A stretch of DNA of 64,000 bases from Ruegeria sp. SCSIO 43209. GTDB lineage: Bacteria > Pseudomonadota > Alphaproteobacteria > Rhodobacterales > Rhodobacteraceae. The notes under the pieces are model-generated. The model was not told the DNA's origin. It did no database searches and saw only the letters and a list, made by a program, of their open reading frames with translations. The number at the start of each line of letters is the position of its first letter. The first letter of the stretch is position 1. This document shows positions 1 to 12,800 of the stretch, piece after piece. The stretch lies in the NCBI RefSeq assembly GCF_019904295.1, contig NZ_CP065362.1, positions 434,001 through 498,000 of the forward strand. The letters are read 5' to 3'. Both the position numbers and the translations under genes were made by a program.

Positions 1-198
1 CCATTTGCCGCCAAAGGTGCGGACGCCAAACCCATGAGCGAGATGATGAGCTTTGCGATGAACGAAGGCCTCTACCTGTCCTTCTTCTCGAACGTGATCC
101 GCCTGACCCCACCGCTCAACATCAGTGAAGACGACCTGATGACAGGGCTGGCGATTCTGGACCGCACCCTCGACATCGCCGACCGGGAGTGTCTCTGA
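1..198 (+). CDS. Class-III aminotransferase, C-terminal end (partial)
   Basis: The window opens inside a reading frame whose last 65 codons are visible, ending with TGA at 196-198. The tail contains NEGLYLSFFSNVIRLTPPL followed by a helix ending LDRTLDIADRECL. Its order (N-E-G-hydrophobic, N-V-I-R-L-T-P-P-L, then an acidic last helix) is typical of the C-terminus of PLP-dependent class-III (omega) aminotransferases. The active-site lysine and cofactor-binding part lie outside the window, so the substrate cannot be inferred. It is transcribed towards the convergent ialB-like gene, with about 170 bases between them. Confidence 0.7.
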   Translation, partial: PFAAKGADAKPMSEMMSFAMNEGLYLSFFSNVIRLTPPLNISEDDLMTGLAILDRTLDIADRECL

Positions 199-345
199 GA
201 ACTAGTCGGCGCGAACGATCGCATTTCGGAAATCCAAAGCCATCACATAGCCCTACGCCGCAGCCTCCGCTCGTTGCGAGCGCAATCACAAAATGAACGC
301 TCTGGTCAGACCCTTCTACGCGTTGCTGACCAAGAAGGCTTGCGC

Positions 346-365
346 GGCCTTCTGGAAGGAAGGCC
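346..365 (-). terminator. Small hairpin just past the ialB-like stop codon
   Basis: A 7-bp perfect stem (GGCCTTC/GAAGGCC) with a 6-base loop lies 6 bases beyond the stop of the minus-strand ialB-like gene. It has no T-run, so it is at best a weak or Rho-assisted terminator or a 3'-end stabiliser. It also sits between two convergent genes. Confidence 0.3.
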
Positions 366-371
366 AGGCAA

Positions 372-851
372 TCACGGCAGCATATCGGATATTCTGCTAA
401 ATCCCGCCAGATCGAAACCAAAGGAAATTGGATCGCCGACCCGGTTTACGCTTTCAATACTCAACAGATTGCCAGCGCGCATCTTTGACATCCAGTCCTG
501 AGAAACAGGAGAACGGGCAAAACAACCCTGTGCTTCGCAGGTTAGAAAATCCAGCCGCGCGATCTCGGCATCATCCACTTTAGCAATCAGCCCTTCAGAG
601 AACAGCAGGCCAAATGGCAGTGTCAGCACCGCTTCGATCTCGTCTCTGCCGGCAGGTTTGACGAACGCAATCGAAGCAAGCCTTTGATTATTCTCGGTTA
701 AGATAATGGTCTGGGTCATTTCACAAATCAGTTCAGTTCCGTTGACCTGATTGCTGCAGTTGACCGACCACAATGGCGCTTCGTTTTCCTGTGCGCCAAG
801 TTGAGTTGTCAAACCGAACGACGCCACCAAAGCGTAGATCCAAGTTTTCAT
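372..851 (-). CDS. IalB-like (invasion-associated locus B family) secreted protein
   Basis: A 159-residue exported protein. The first ~21 residues (MKTWIYALVASFGLTTQLGAQ) form a signal peptide, and the mature part resembles the invasion associated locus B family: an N-terminal W-x-V-x-C pattern, two pairs of cysteines (VNCSNQ...LICEM and LTCEAQGC) likely forming disulfides, and the conserved middle LTLPFGLLFSEGL. The start at 851 is chosen because AGGAA lies 7 bases upstream of that ATG; an ATG five codons earlier would include the ribosome binding site in the coding region. It begins 18 bases after the stop of the giant autotransporter, so the two are probably one operon. Family function is poorly known (periplasmic or envelope role); a helper role for the autotransporter is inference only. 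Confidence 0.75.
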   Translation of the reverse strand: MKTWIYALVASFGLTTQLGAQENEAPLWSVNCSNQVNGTELICEMTQTIILTENNQRLASIAFVKPAGRDEIEAVLTLPFGLLFSEGLIAKVDDAEIARLDFLTCEAQGCFARSPVSQDWMSKMRAGNLLSIESVNRVGDPISFGFDLAGFSRISDMLP

Positions 852-869
852 ACTGCTGTTCCTCATAAA

Positions 870-3800
870 CTAGAATTGTATCCCAAGGCCAATGCCAACC
901 TGCAGGGCTTCGGTTGAGTCCCCAAACATATGGTCCAGGCTCAGGTTGATAAAGCTGCTGTCATCCAAAGCAAACAATCCCAACCGCGCGGACACGACGC
1001 CGTGGGCGTCACCGATATAGCTGGTATTCACGAACCCTCCGTCGGCGGCGCTGGCCCCACTGAAGCCAGCGGTTACCGACACCGTGTCGTCAGACGAGAG
1101 GATGGCACCGGCGCGCAGGCTCGCACGCAGTTTCTGCGAGGCGCTCAGGATCTGCTCGGTCCCGATCTCAATCGACGGCGTCAGCGAATAGATCATCTCG
1201 TTGTCGTCCTGCAAGACGATACCTGACAAAGTGGCATCGCCATTGCTTTCCGTCGCCAACCGCGTCGCATCGACGGCCAGTTCGGGGCGCAGATACGCTC
1301 CACCAGCGCCAAGTCTTTGATCATACGCCAGGCTGAGCCGCAGGTTCTGGTGGTTCATCTTGTGCTTGATCTCGCTGACACCAACGGTGTCCACAATTGT
1401 GCCATTGGGCAAAACGCCCCGGATCCCACCTGCACGGCTTGTATCGTAGTTTGACCAACCTGCCGACAGCATGGCCGCAAACTCCCACGCGCCTGTGTAT
1501 TTGGTCAGCGATGCACCCAGATTGAACCGATCGCCGGATGCATTGTATTGCGATCCGTTCTGCAGGCTGATCTGGTCGTAGCCCAGGGCAAACCCTGCAT
1601 ACAACTCATCCCCCACCGGTAGACGGACACCCGCCGACCAATTGGTGTTATTGACGTTCAGATCGTTGTAAATCCCGGTCTGCTCGCGGTCGAAGAAATA
1701 GCGGCCGCCGGTAAACCAGATACAGTTACGCGGATCATCCCCGGCTTGATAATTGGTGTAGCGTTCGCAGTTTTGCAGCGTATCCGCGAATACCCGCGTG
1801 CCAAAATACGCATCCACCGCATCTGCGGCGTAGTCCGCTGTCGACAAGCTCTCAATGGCCGCGATCACATCGGCCTCGGATTGCATGTTCCCGATCAGCG
1901 CCAAAAGCTCGCCCTGGTCGGACGTTCCCCGCCCGTTCAGGACATCATTGATATAGTCACCGATCGCGGTCTGGTTGGAGTTCATCCTAGGCGTCGAATA
2001 GTCTGGTGTGATCACCAGATCGATCGAACTGCCGTCCGACGTCGCCCCGTTCAAACCAATGGAGTAATCCAGAACCACAGTGTCTTGGATGGTCGTGCCA
2101 GCATCTGCGGCCGTTCCATCGGGATTGATGATGACAAGCGGCAATGCGCGTTCGAGCGTGTTCAACCGCGGCACCAATGTACCACCAATGGTGGCATCCC
2201 CGGTGACATTGATCAGATCGCTGTCTCCACCCGATATGCCAGTGGTTCGGAAATACACGTCGAACGTTGAAGTCGCAGTGCCGCCAAAGGCCAGACTTCC
2301 GGTCACGTTCGTGGTCTGGCTAACATTCTCGGTGAAGGAAAAATCATCCGCTTGAACAGCAGCCGTCAGGCCTCCGTCGACGCCCCAATTTGCGCCCAGA
2401 ACCAAGTTGCCATCCACCTGCATGAGCCCGGCGTCGCCCAGATTCACGGTATCCAATGCATAGAAGGTTGCACCATCTTCCACGGTCAGGCCATTCGTCC
2501 CGTCACCAAGGTTCAGGTTCCCAAGCGCGCGTCCGGACAGCGTGATTTGTTCATTGCCATCGCCGCCGTTCACCAGTTGGTTATTGCCCGCGATCAGCAC
2601 CGTGTCTTCTGATAGGGTCAGCGTGTTGTCGGTACCTCCTTCGACAATGATCGAGGCAACCGAGATCGCTTGCCCGGTGCCGCCCATGACAACACCATCG
2701 AACCCAAGCATAATGGCGTCTGCACCGTCACGGCCTTCGGATTGTGCAAAGACACCAATGCCACCGTCGCCGACCGACATCACATTGCCGGTCAGGGTCA
2801 TGTCGATAGCACCGCCCGACCCGGCGCCACCTGCGGCACCCCGGAATATGGAGTCGACGATGCCGCCACCGCCACCCAGCGATTGCGCTGCAACACCGAT
2901 CGCGTTCTCTCCGCTGGTGACTGTGTTACCAGTTTGCGAGAACAGAATGTCCCCGCCGTCCCCGCCATTTGCAGCTGACAGATTTACGGTCACCTGGCTG
3001 GGGTCCAGGTCTGTCGTGACAAGACCACCGCCGCCGCCGATGCTCTGGATCACGAACGCATGCGATCCGATACCACTTGTGTTTACGTCACCGGCATTGG
3101 TGAAATCGACGTTGCCGCCATCTCCAGTTGAATCGTCCTGCGCCCCGAGGGTCACATCGACGCCTCCAAGACCAGCAACGACAGCTTCACCACCGCCCGC
3201 GCCGATGCTTTGAACGCTTTGGCCAAAGGACCGGTCACCGCTGGTGAAGACATCTCCATTCAGATCAAGATCGATATCACCGCCGCTGTTGCGGAAGCTT
3301 GGATCGGACCCCAGGATTACCGAAGCAAACCTGTTGGTATCAGCCGTGCCCGTGCTGTTGAGCACCAGCTTACCGCCGCCGCCGCCAATAGATTGCGCCG
3401 TACCTGCCGAGGAAAACGCACCATCAGTGCCGACATCGCCAGTCCGGCTGCCGAACACATCGCCACCTGCTGCATCATTCGTATCAATCGCGCCCAGGCG
3501 CGCATCAATCTCGATACCGTCGCCATCCTGAAGGCTGATGTTGTTGGCCGATGTGCCACCACCGCCGCCAACACTCTGCAGCATCAGACCTGTCGAGCGG
3601 TCACTGGTGGTCGCTATGTTACCGACGTGCGACTGGGCAACCTGGCTGCCCGCCGTGCCCGAAACATCATCACCGCCCAGCGAGATGTCACTGATATAAA
3701 CAGTGCCGGTTCCACCCGCGCTTGCCGTCGCGGTCGTAAAGTCGACCGATGTTTCGGAGTTGCCGCCGCCGCCATTGACGGATTGTGCGAAGATGGCCTC

Positions 3801-6800
3801 GCTGCCTGCACCATTCACCAGAATGTCACCGGTTGAATTGACAGTCGCGGTTCCCACCGATCCGGTGGTCCCTTCTCGCGCGCCCAACACATGAGAGATC
3901 GTGTAGTCCAGCGCCGAGACCAAGGGCGACGATACCGAATATCCCGCATTACCGCCGCCGCCACCTACGGATTGGGCATAGATACCGAACCCGTTTTCAG
4001 CGTTCACGACAATCGTACCGGTATGGTTGACCGTGACATCTCCACCATCCGCACCGTCGCCACCAGAACCGCCAATGGCGATCTTCGAGTATGACTGGCC
4101 GGTCATGGTGTTTTTGAGGTCGTTCACATCCATCGCGACGGCCAAACCACCGTTACCGCCGCCCCCACCAACGGATTGCGCGAAGATACCGTAGGCCCCT
4201 TCGCCATCAACGCGGATGTCGCCGGTATTGGTGACAACCGAGTTTCCGGCAGCATTGCCACTGCCACCCGAACCACCGATGTTCAACTGCGCGGTCGGAG
4301 AGCTGTTGTCCCCAGTCTTTAGCCGCAGCGTCCCAGTAATCGAACTCCCACCGTTGCCGCCGCCGCCACCAACGGATTGAGCAAAGATGCCATGCGCACC
4401 TGCACCAATGGTGAGGATCGTGCCCGCATTTGTGACGGCCACGTTGCCTCCGGTTCCACCGGAACCACCCGAGCCACCCAGGCCAAACTGCAACGCCCGC
4501 CGAGTGCTCGCCTCGGCCCCGCCATAGCGACCATCAACCGAGATTGTCGATCCGCCATTGCCGCCGCCACCGCCGACAGACTGCGCGAAGATACCGTGGC
4601 TTTCCGCTCCGCTGGTCACGATCGTACCATCGGCTTCGTTCACAACAGTGGTTGTACTGCCAGAACCACCGGTGCCGCCGGTGCCACCAATAAGGATCGC
4701 GTTTGTCGTAGACCCCTCCGAGGACCGGCCCAGAATAATGTTTCGAACCTGCTGTGCATCACCACCGCCACCGCCGACCGATTGCGCGTAGATACCCACC
4801 GACTTGTCGCCCGTGGTCAGGATCACGTCCCGGTTGGTCACAGATACCGCCGCCGACATCGCACCCGAGCCGCCGTTGCCGCCGATGGATAATGTCGCGG
4901 TGTTTCCAATCTCTTTACGCAGGCTGATGATGCGGTTTTCCACGACACCACCCATGCCGCCGCCGCCTCCGACGGACTGCGCAAAGATACCATGGGCCAT
5001 GGTGCCTGCTGTGCTGATTATTCCGTCGCTCACAACGGTCACGATGTCCGAGGTCATACCGTCCCCACCTGTACCGCCTATGTTGATCGATGCTGTGGTG
5101 CCGACTGTGGACGGGTTGACCACAGCTTTGATGGTATCGAGGTTCGATTGTCCGGCCTGTACCATGCCGCCAGTTCCGCCTGCGCCACCGATGGATTGCG
5201 CCATCAGCCCAATCGAGCGATCTCCGAACGTTGCGATCTGGGCAGTGTTGGTCACGTCCACCGTGCCACCAACGCCTCCGGTGCCGCCGGTACCACCGAT
5301 GGACAAGGCAATTGACGTGCCCTTGCCAGCCGAGTTGCTGGCCTTACCGCCATTGCCTCCGCCGCCGCCAACGGACTGCGCAAATAAGCCATGTGCGTCA
5401 TCGCCCTGCGTGACGACGGTGCCCGCCACCACAGAAGTCACATCGCCTGCCGCGCCACCCGTACCGCCTTCAAGCCCGACTGACAGGCTGGCTTTGTTGC
5501 CTTTGCTGTCGCCGGATTTCGGGGTGCCGATGCTGACCGAAGTTGATGACGAGTTACCCCCGCCATTGCCGATGGACTGTGCAAAGAAGCCATAAGACCG
5601 GTTGCCCGTCGTGCTGATCGCGCCGTTCGAGCTGGCATAGACGTCCCCGCCGCTGCCCCCGGTTCCACCCGTGCGGCCGATCTGGATGTTTACATTGCCG
5701 CCATCAACCGACGTCGATGCCGAATTGTAGCCAGCATTGCCGCCGCCGCCGCCAACGGACTGCGCAAACAGACCATGGGAATCTGCGCCCGAGGTCGCGA
5801 TGTCGCCTGTATTGCGCACATCCACCGAACCACCGATGCCGCCCTCACCCGTGCCGCCGCCAATAGCCAAGCCAAAGCCTTTGTTGGTCGCGTCGGAGGC
5901 AAGCTCATAGGTCATGCCGAGGTTCAAGGCGGCGTTGCCGCCGCCACCGCCGATGGATTGCCCAAACACACCGTGGCTGCCATCTTGCAAGGTGACGATA
6001 TCACCATAGTGATCAACATCGACCTCGCCACCGTCCCCTGCCGTACCTGCATCGCCACCGATGGCAACCACCGCTGACACACCGGTTTTATTGCCAGAGG
6101 AATCTGCAGGGTTCACCTTGCCTTCAAGCTCATCCAAAACCGCGTTGTAGTTGGCGATGACCGAGTCATCGACGCCGGTATTGGTCGGTGTCTTACGATC
6201 GGATGAATCGCCTGTGCCGCCGTTGCTTTGGTTGCCGGTGGTCTTGCTGATACCCACAACTGCGTTGATCCCCGCATCGCCGCCGCCGCCGCCAATGCTT
6301 GACGCCTCGATACCGTGCGATCCAACGCCATCGGTCGTGATTGTCCCCGCAGCAAGGGCCGCTGTGCCACGCGCGACGGTCACGTCACCCGCATCGCCGC
6401 CACCGCCGCCAAAGCCGCCGATCCCCATCGCGATAGGTGAGCTGTCCTTGGTACCAACAAAGGTCGCATTAATGCCGCCGGTACCACCGCCGCCGCCGAT
6501 GCTCTGGGCAAAGATTCCGCGCGCGTGATAGCCATTTGTTGCGATGTTGCCGGTCTGAGTGACCGACACGTCACCCGCATCCGCACCAGTACCTCCGTGG
6601 CCGCCAAGGCCGCCCACAATGCTCAGATCCGTTTTGCCGTCCGAGTTGTTGGAGTCGCCATAGTTCAGCTGCCCGGTCACGTTCAAAGCACCGTTGCCAC
6701 CGCCGCCTGCGATCGACTGGGCCAAAACTCCATGTTTCCAGTTGCCGGCGACTGACACAGTTCCCGCGTGATTGACGCCCACATTGCCCGAGACATTGCC

Positions 6801-9800
6801 GTCACCGCCAAAGCCTCCGACGCCAAACGTAACCGAAGGGATCTTGCCATCTTTGCTGAGCGCGATTCCACCCGAGACATTCAGACCGCCATTGCCGCCG
6901 CCGCCGCCGATGGACTGCGCCAGTAGACCCGCCGAACCGTCAGTATCCGGCTTTTCTTCGTTGAAGACACCCATGTCGATGAACAGGCGTTCCAACCCGA
7001 AGTTCGACGCCAATTCCTCGGTCTCATCTACGATCGAGTCGCCCAGGAAATCACGCAGTTTGTCTTCGAAGGTCGTTGTGTTGGGGATCGAGATATCATC
7101 CGGGTTCGTTGTAACCGTAATATCCGCTTGCGAGGTGACCGTGACGTCTCCGGCCTGACCGCCATCGCCTGCGAAACCACCGACGCCCACGATCAGAGAG
7201 CTGTCGGATACGATCCCGCCTGACACGTTCAGACCACCGTTGCCACCGCCGCCGCCAACGGATTGGGCCAGCAGGCCGGATTGGCCAGTGCCGTGAGCTG
7301 TGATCGTACTGCCTGCGCCAATGTTCACATCGACATTTCCGGCGTCTCCACCGCCGCCACCAAAGCCCCCGACGCCCACGACAACCGCGTAGGATTTGCT
7401 GCTATCTGTCTGGCCTGCGCCGGGTTTGCCGCTGATCGCGAGGCCGCCCGAGACGTTCGTACCACCGTCACCGCCGCCGCCGCCAAGCGACTGAGCAATG
7501 ATGCCACTGGCTCCTTTGCTTTCATCAACAGCGAATGTTCCATCCGGTTGCTCGACCATCGGAACGGCCTGCACATTGCCGGTATAGTCCAGATCGACGT
7601 CACTTGCGTCACCGCCAGCCCCGCCAAAGCCGCCAACACCCGCTGAAACCGAAAAGATCGTGTCCGACCCCGATGGTTTAGTCAGCGCCAGAGTGCCCGA
7701 AATATTCACGCCCCCGGTACCGCCACCGCCACCAAGGCTTTGCGCAAACAGACCATGCGACCCGTCACCCGCCGTCACTACATCGCTTTGAACATCCAAC
7801 GTGACCGCATCGGCATTGCCACCACCGCCACCGAAGCCACCAAGTCCCAGGGCAACCGCTGCACCGGATTTGCCGGTGAGATTGACAGCGCCAGAAACGT
7901 TCAGACCGCCGTTACCGCCGCCGCCGCCGACCGACTGGGCCATGACACCAATACTGTCTACGCCAGTGGTTACCACCGAAGTTGTGCCACTGCTGTCCGT
8001 TCTTGAGCGCAATGTGCTGTTCACTTCGCCAGCGTTACCCGCCCCGCCACCGAAGCCGCCAACGCCCAGACTGACCGAGCCGCCATTTTCCTGGCTGATA
8101 CCCAACGAGGCCGAGATATTAGTGCCGCCGTTGCCACCACCGCCGCCAAGGCTCTGTGTCAGGATCCCGGTGCTGCGATCGCCGGTCGTGGTCACTCCGC
8201 CGGTGATTGTCGATTGCACCAACGCTCCGGCATCAGCGCCGCCGCCGCCAAAGCCGCCCACACCGATGCCGACCGCCGCATTGGCTGATCGGGACAGAGA
8301 CAACGCTGCCGAGATGTTGGTGCCGCCGTTGCCACCACCGCCGCCGAGGCTTTGCGTCAGAATGCCGACCGAGTCATCACCGGTTGTCATGACATCTCCG
8401 GTGACCCGCTGCGTGACGTTATCTGCCGCACCACCGTCCCCGCCAAAGCCGCCGACGCCGATCCCCAAACCCCCGGAATAGTTGCTGGCTACAGAAATGG
8501 CCCCGGAAATGTTTGTGGCGCCATTGCCGCCACCTCCGCCAAGGCTTTGTGCGATAATACCAGCCGACCGCGGACCCGAGGTGCTCACATTGCCAGAGAA
8601 CGTGTTGTCGACTACCCCGCTGGTCCCGCCACTGCCGCCGAAGCCGCCCACGCCGATACCTGCCGCACCCGATCCAGTGCGTGCGATGCTCAGAGCGCCC
8701 GAAATGTTGACGCCGCCATTACCGCCGCCGCCGCCAACGGATTGGACCAGAACGCCCGTCGCGTTCTCACCACTGGTAGTGACATCGCCGGTGACCGACC
8801 CCGTCGCCGCGCTCGCAGCACCGCCATCGCCACCCGAGCCACCGATGCCAACCCCGACGGCGCCGCCTCCGGTGCCCGAGATGTTCACGGCGGCTGATAC
8901 ATTCAGCCCGCCATTGCCACCGCCGCCTGCAGCAGATTGCACCAAGACGCCGCCAGAATTGTCACCGGTAGTGGTAACATTGCCAACGACCGTGCCTTCG
9001 GCCGTATCCGCGTCGCCACCGTCGCCACCGCTGCCACCAAGACCGACAGACGCACCGCCGCTGCCGGTTCCGGCAACAGTGACTGTGGCGGAAACATTCA
9101 TGCCTCCATTGCCACCACCGCCGCCAAGGCTCTGCACGATCACCCCGCCGGATTCATCGCCTTGTGTCGAAACGTTGCCGTTCAATGTGGCTTCAACTGT
9201 GCCTCCGTTGCCACCGGTGCCGGACGCGCCGCCAAGGCCTACTGACGCGCCACCTGATCCGGTGCCCGCCGCGGCCACTGCGACCGAGACGTTCATGCCA
9301 CCATTGCCACCGCCGCCGCCCACAGATTGTGCCAAGAGACCGCTAGAGGTTTCACCTTGCGTGATCAGATTCCCGGTTACATTCGCCGTGACCGCCGAGG
9401 CGTCACCGCCGCCAGTTCCACGGCCGCCCAAGCCAACTGCCGCAGCGCCAGAACCCGTACCTGCGCCACCGACGGAAGCAGAAACGTTGAACCCGCCATT
9501 GCCGCCGCCGCCGCCGATTGATTGCGCCACAACTGCGCTGGACTGCGCACCTTCGGTTTGAACACTATTGGCAACCGTCAGGCCAACAACACCCCCCGTG
9601 CCGCCGCTGCCACCGGACCCACCCAGACCAACGCTGATCGCGCCCGATCCGGTGCCGGCCCCAGCCAAAGCCGGTGAGACATTGAAGCCACCATTACCAC
9701 CGCCGCCACCAACGGACTGCGTGAGGATACCCACCGAAGCATCCCCTCGGGTTACCACGTTAGCTGTTGTGCTGGCCGTCACCAAACTGCCGTCACCCCC

Positions 9801-12800
9801 GGCGGACCCTGAGCCGCCCAGACCAACCGAAACTGATCCCGCACCCGTTCCAGCCCCGGACACGGTGGGCGAGACATTGAACCCGCCGTTACCACCGCCA
9901 CCGCCAAGCGACTGCGCAACAAACCCGCTAGAGGCGAAGCCATCCGTCAGGATGGTGCCATTCGAGGTCAGCGTGACAATGCCGCCATTGCCGCCGGTAT
10001 CACCTGAACCACCCAGTCCTACACTCACCGCACCACTGGCTGTACCTGCGCCCGACAGAACCGGGGCTACGTTGAACCCACCGTTGCCGCCTCCGCCACC
10101 GATGGATTGCGCTACGACGCCCGAGGACTGATCCCCCTGCGTTTCAACCGCATTGTTCGATGTGGCATCGACCGTGCTGCCATCGCCGCCACCGCCGCCG
10201 TTGCCACCCAATCCGACCGAGACGCCAGCCCCTGCAGTGCCCGATCCCTGAACCGATGCGCTGACGTTAAACCCGCCGTTACCTCCGCCACCGCCGATGG
10301 ACTGCGCAAGGAATGCTGTCGCCGAGTCGCCTTGCGTCAGAATTGTCCCACTGGATCGTAGCGTAACCGACCCGCCATTACCGCCACCTGCGCCCGTTCC
10401 ACCAAGCCCGACGCTGACCGCACCGCTTGCAGTACCTGCACCGGCCCCAGTCCCCGAGATATTAAACCCACCATTGCCGCCACCACCGCCGATGGATTGG
10501 GCGACGACGCCTGAAGAACGGTCCCCGACAGTTACAATCGTATTTGTAATCGTCAGATTGACTGTGCCACCCGTCGAGCCCGTACCTGCGTCGCCGCCAA
10601 GGCCAACTGAAACTGCACCGCTCGCAACCCCAGCCCCTGCAAGTGACGCGCTAACATTAAAAGCACCATTGCCACCGCCGCCGCCAACGGACTGTGCCAG
10701 AACGGCAGTTGAGTCCGCGCCACCGGTGCTTACTGTGCCTGTGACGCGACCGGTCACCGATTGACCGATTCCACCTCCTGAGCCGTCGCCACCAAGGCCT
10801 ACGGTGACGGCACCGCCACCTGCCCCCGAACCAGCAACACCGGCCGTCACGTTGAAGCCACCATTGCCACCACCGCCGCCGATGGATTGGAAAACTACGC
10901 CGCCTGAACCTTCGGACACTGTTGTGACGTTTCCTGCAACCTGGCCTTCAACCACGCCGCCATTGCCGCCTGTATCGCCGTTGCCGCCGAGCCCGACGCC
11001 AATTGACCCAGCACCGGCTCCTGCCGCTGCCACTCCGGCGGTGACATTGAAACCACCATTACCACCGCCACCGCCGATGGATTGAATAACGACAGCCGTC
11101 GAGCGTGCACCTTCGGTCCGAACGTCGCCGTTGACGCGCACGCCGGTTACCGTACCGCCTATGCCGCCGCTGCCTCCGTCGCCGCCAAGTCCGACTCCAA
11201 TCGTTCCGGCACCGCCACCGCCGGCCGCCAAGCCAGCAGCGACGCTGAAGCCGCCATTGCCACCGCCACCGCCGATGGATTGAACCACGACCGCACCGGC
11301 ATCGTCCCCACGGGTTGTAACATCCGCATCAACTTGGGCCGTCACTGTACCGCCCGCACCTCCACCGCCAGCTTTACCGCCGAGGCCTACACTGATGGAC
11401 CCGGCAGCGCCGCCCGCAATATCGGCACTGGCACCGATGGCATAACCACCATTACCACCGCCGCCGCCAACGGATTGCGCAACGACACCGCTGGAGAATG
11501 CGCCACTGGTTTCGATTGAGGTCCCACCGGCACGCAAAGTGACGTTGCCACCGATACCGGCACCTCCACCATCTCCGCCGACACCGACGTTGATCCCGAC
11601 CGCAGCGCCTCCGCTTGCGCTGATACCGGCCGCGATGCTTCCACCACCATTACCGCCACCGCCACCCACGGATTGGGCGATGATCGCGCTGGAGCTTGTG
11701 CCAGTCGTGGTCACGTCAGCATTGGTATAGACCTGAACAAGTCCACCATTGCCCGCACTGCCGGCCTTGCCGCCAATTCCAACTGATACGTTGCCCGAAA
11801 ATAGTGCCGAGGCGCCACCGGTCGTGGCGACCGCCAATCCACCATTGCCACCACCACCGCCGACGGACTGAAACAGCATACCTGTCGACCGGTTTCCGGT
11901 CGTGACGACAGTGCCTTCAAACCCAGCTGCTGTTGCGACGCCACTACCATCGAACTGGCCAACCGTGACCGGACCACCCGTGCCGCCCGTACCACCGTCA
12001 CCGCCAACCCCAACAGCCAGCGAACCCGATACCGGGCCGCCTGACGCTGCGACAGATACGGCATAGCCACCATTGCCGCCACCACCGCCAACAGATTGCA
12101 GCATCACCCCAACCGAGTCGTCACCACCGGTTTGTACAGAAGCTGAACCGCTGCCGCTAAGCGTGACCGTCCCACCGTTGCCACCATTGCCAGCGGACCC
12201 ACCAACCGAGACCGATGCCGCGCCAAATGCGCCAACCGCAACCGAGACCGCTCCGCCACCGTTGCCGCCACCGCCGCCGACGGATTGTGCAAATACACCT
12301 GCCGAGCGCGCGCCCGAAGTCCGGATAGCCGACGGCTGGCTGCCATCGGTGTTGGATAAGGTTACATTGACATTGCCACCGGTCCCTCCGGCCCCGCCAT
12401 CACCACCGATGGCTACCCCGACAAACGCACCTACCGAACCGGACGAACCACCATTGCCGCCACCGCCACCAATCGACTGGGCCAGAATACCCATCGCATC
12501 ATCACCCGAAGTGGTGATGATCCCGTCATTCACGATCGTCACAGTGGACCCGCTGCCACCGCCGCTGCCATTGCCACCGACCGAGACCATTCCACCGGAC
12601 GAGCCACCATCACCGCCACCGCCGCCGATGGATTGCGCGATAATCCCGCGGGCGTTGTCGTCTTCGGTTACAATACGCCCGTAGTTGCTGACGCTCACTG
12701 CAGCGCCCGTTCCGCCCCGAGATCCTGTGCCACCAATCGCAACAAGCCCATAGGAGTTTGCACCGGTTCCGCCGCTGCCGCCGATGGATTGCGCCATGAC

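Noticed and set aside
2542..3213. Proline-rich plus-strand open frame opposite the autotransporter
   Set aside because: It is the complement of the glycine-rich repeats (PPPPP from GGGGG codons) and has no ribosome binding site or family; the same applies to the many other plus-strand frames between 930 and 13682.
8482..9561. 359-residue proline-rich open frame on the plus strand
   Set aside because: Longest of the antisense shadows of the repeats; composition and repeating register follow from the autotransporter codons on the other strand.
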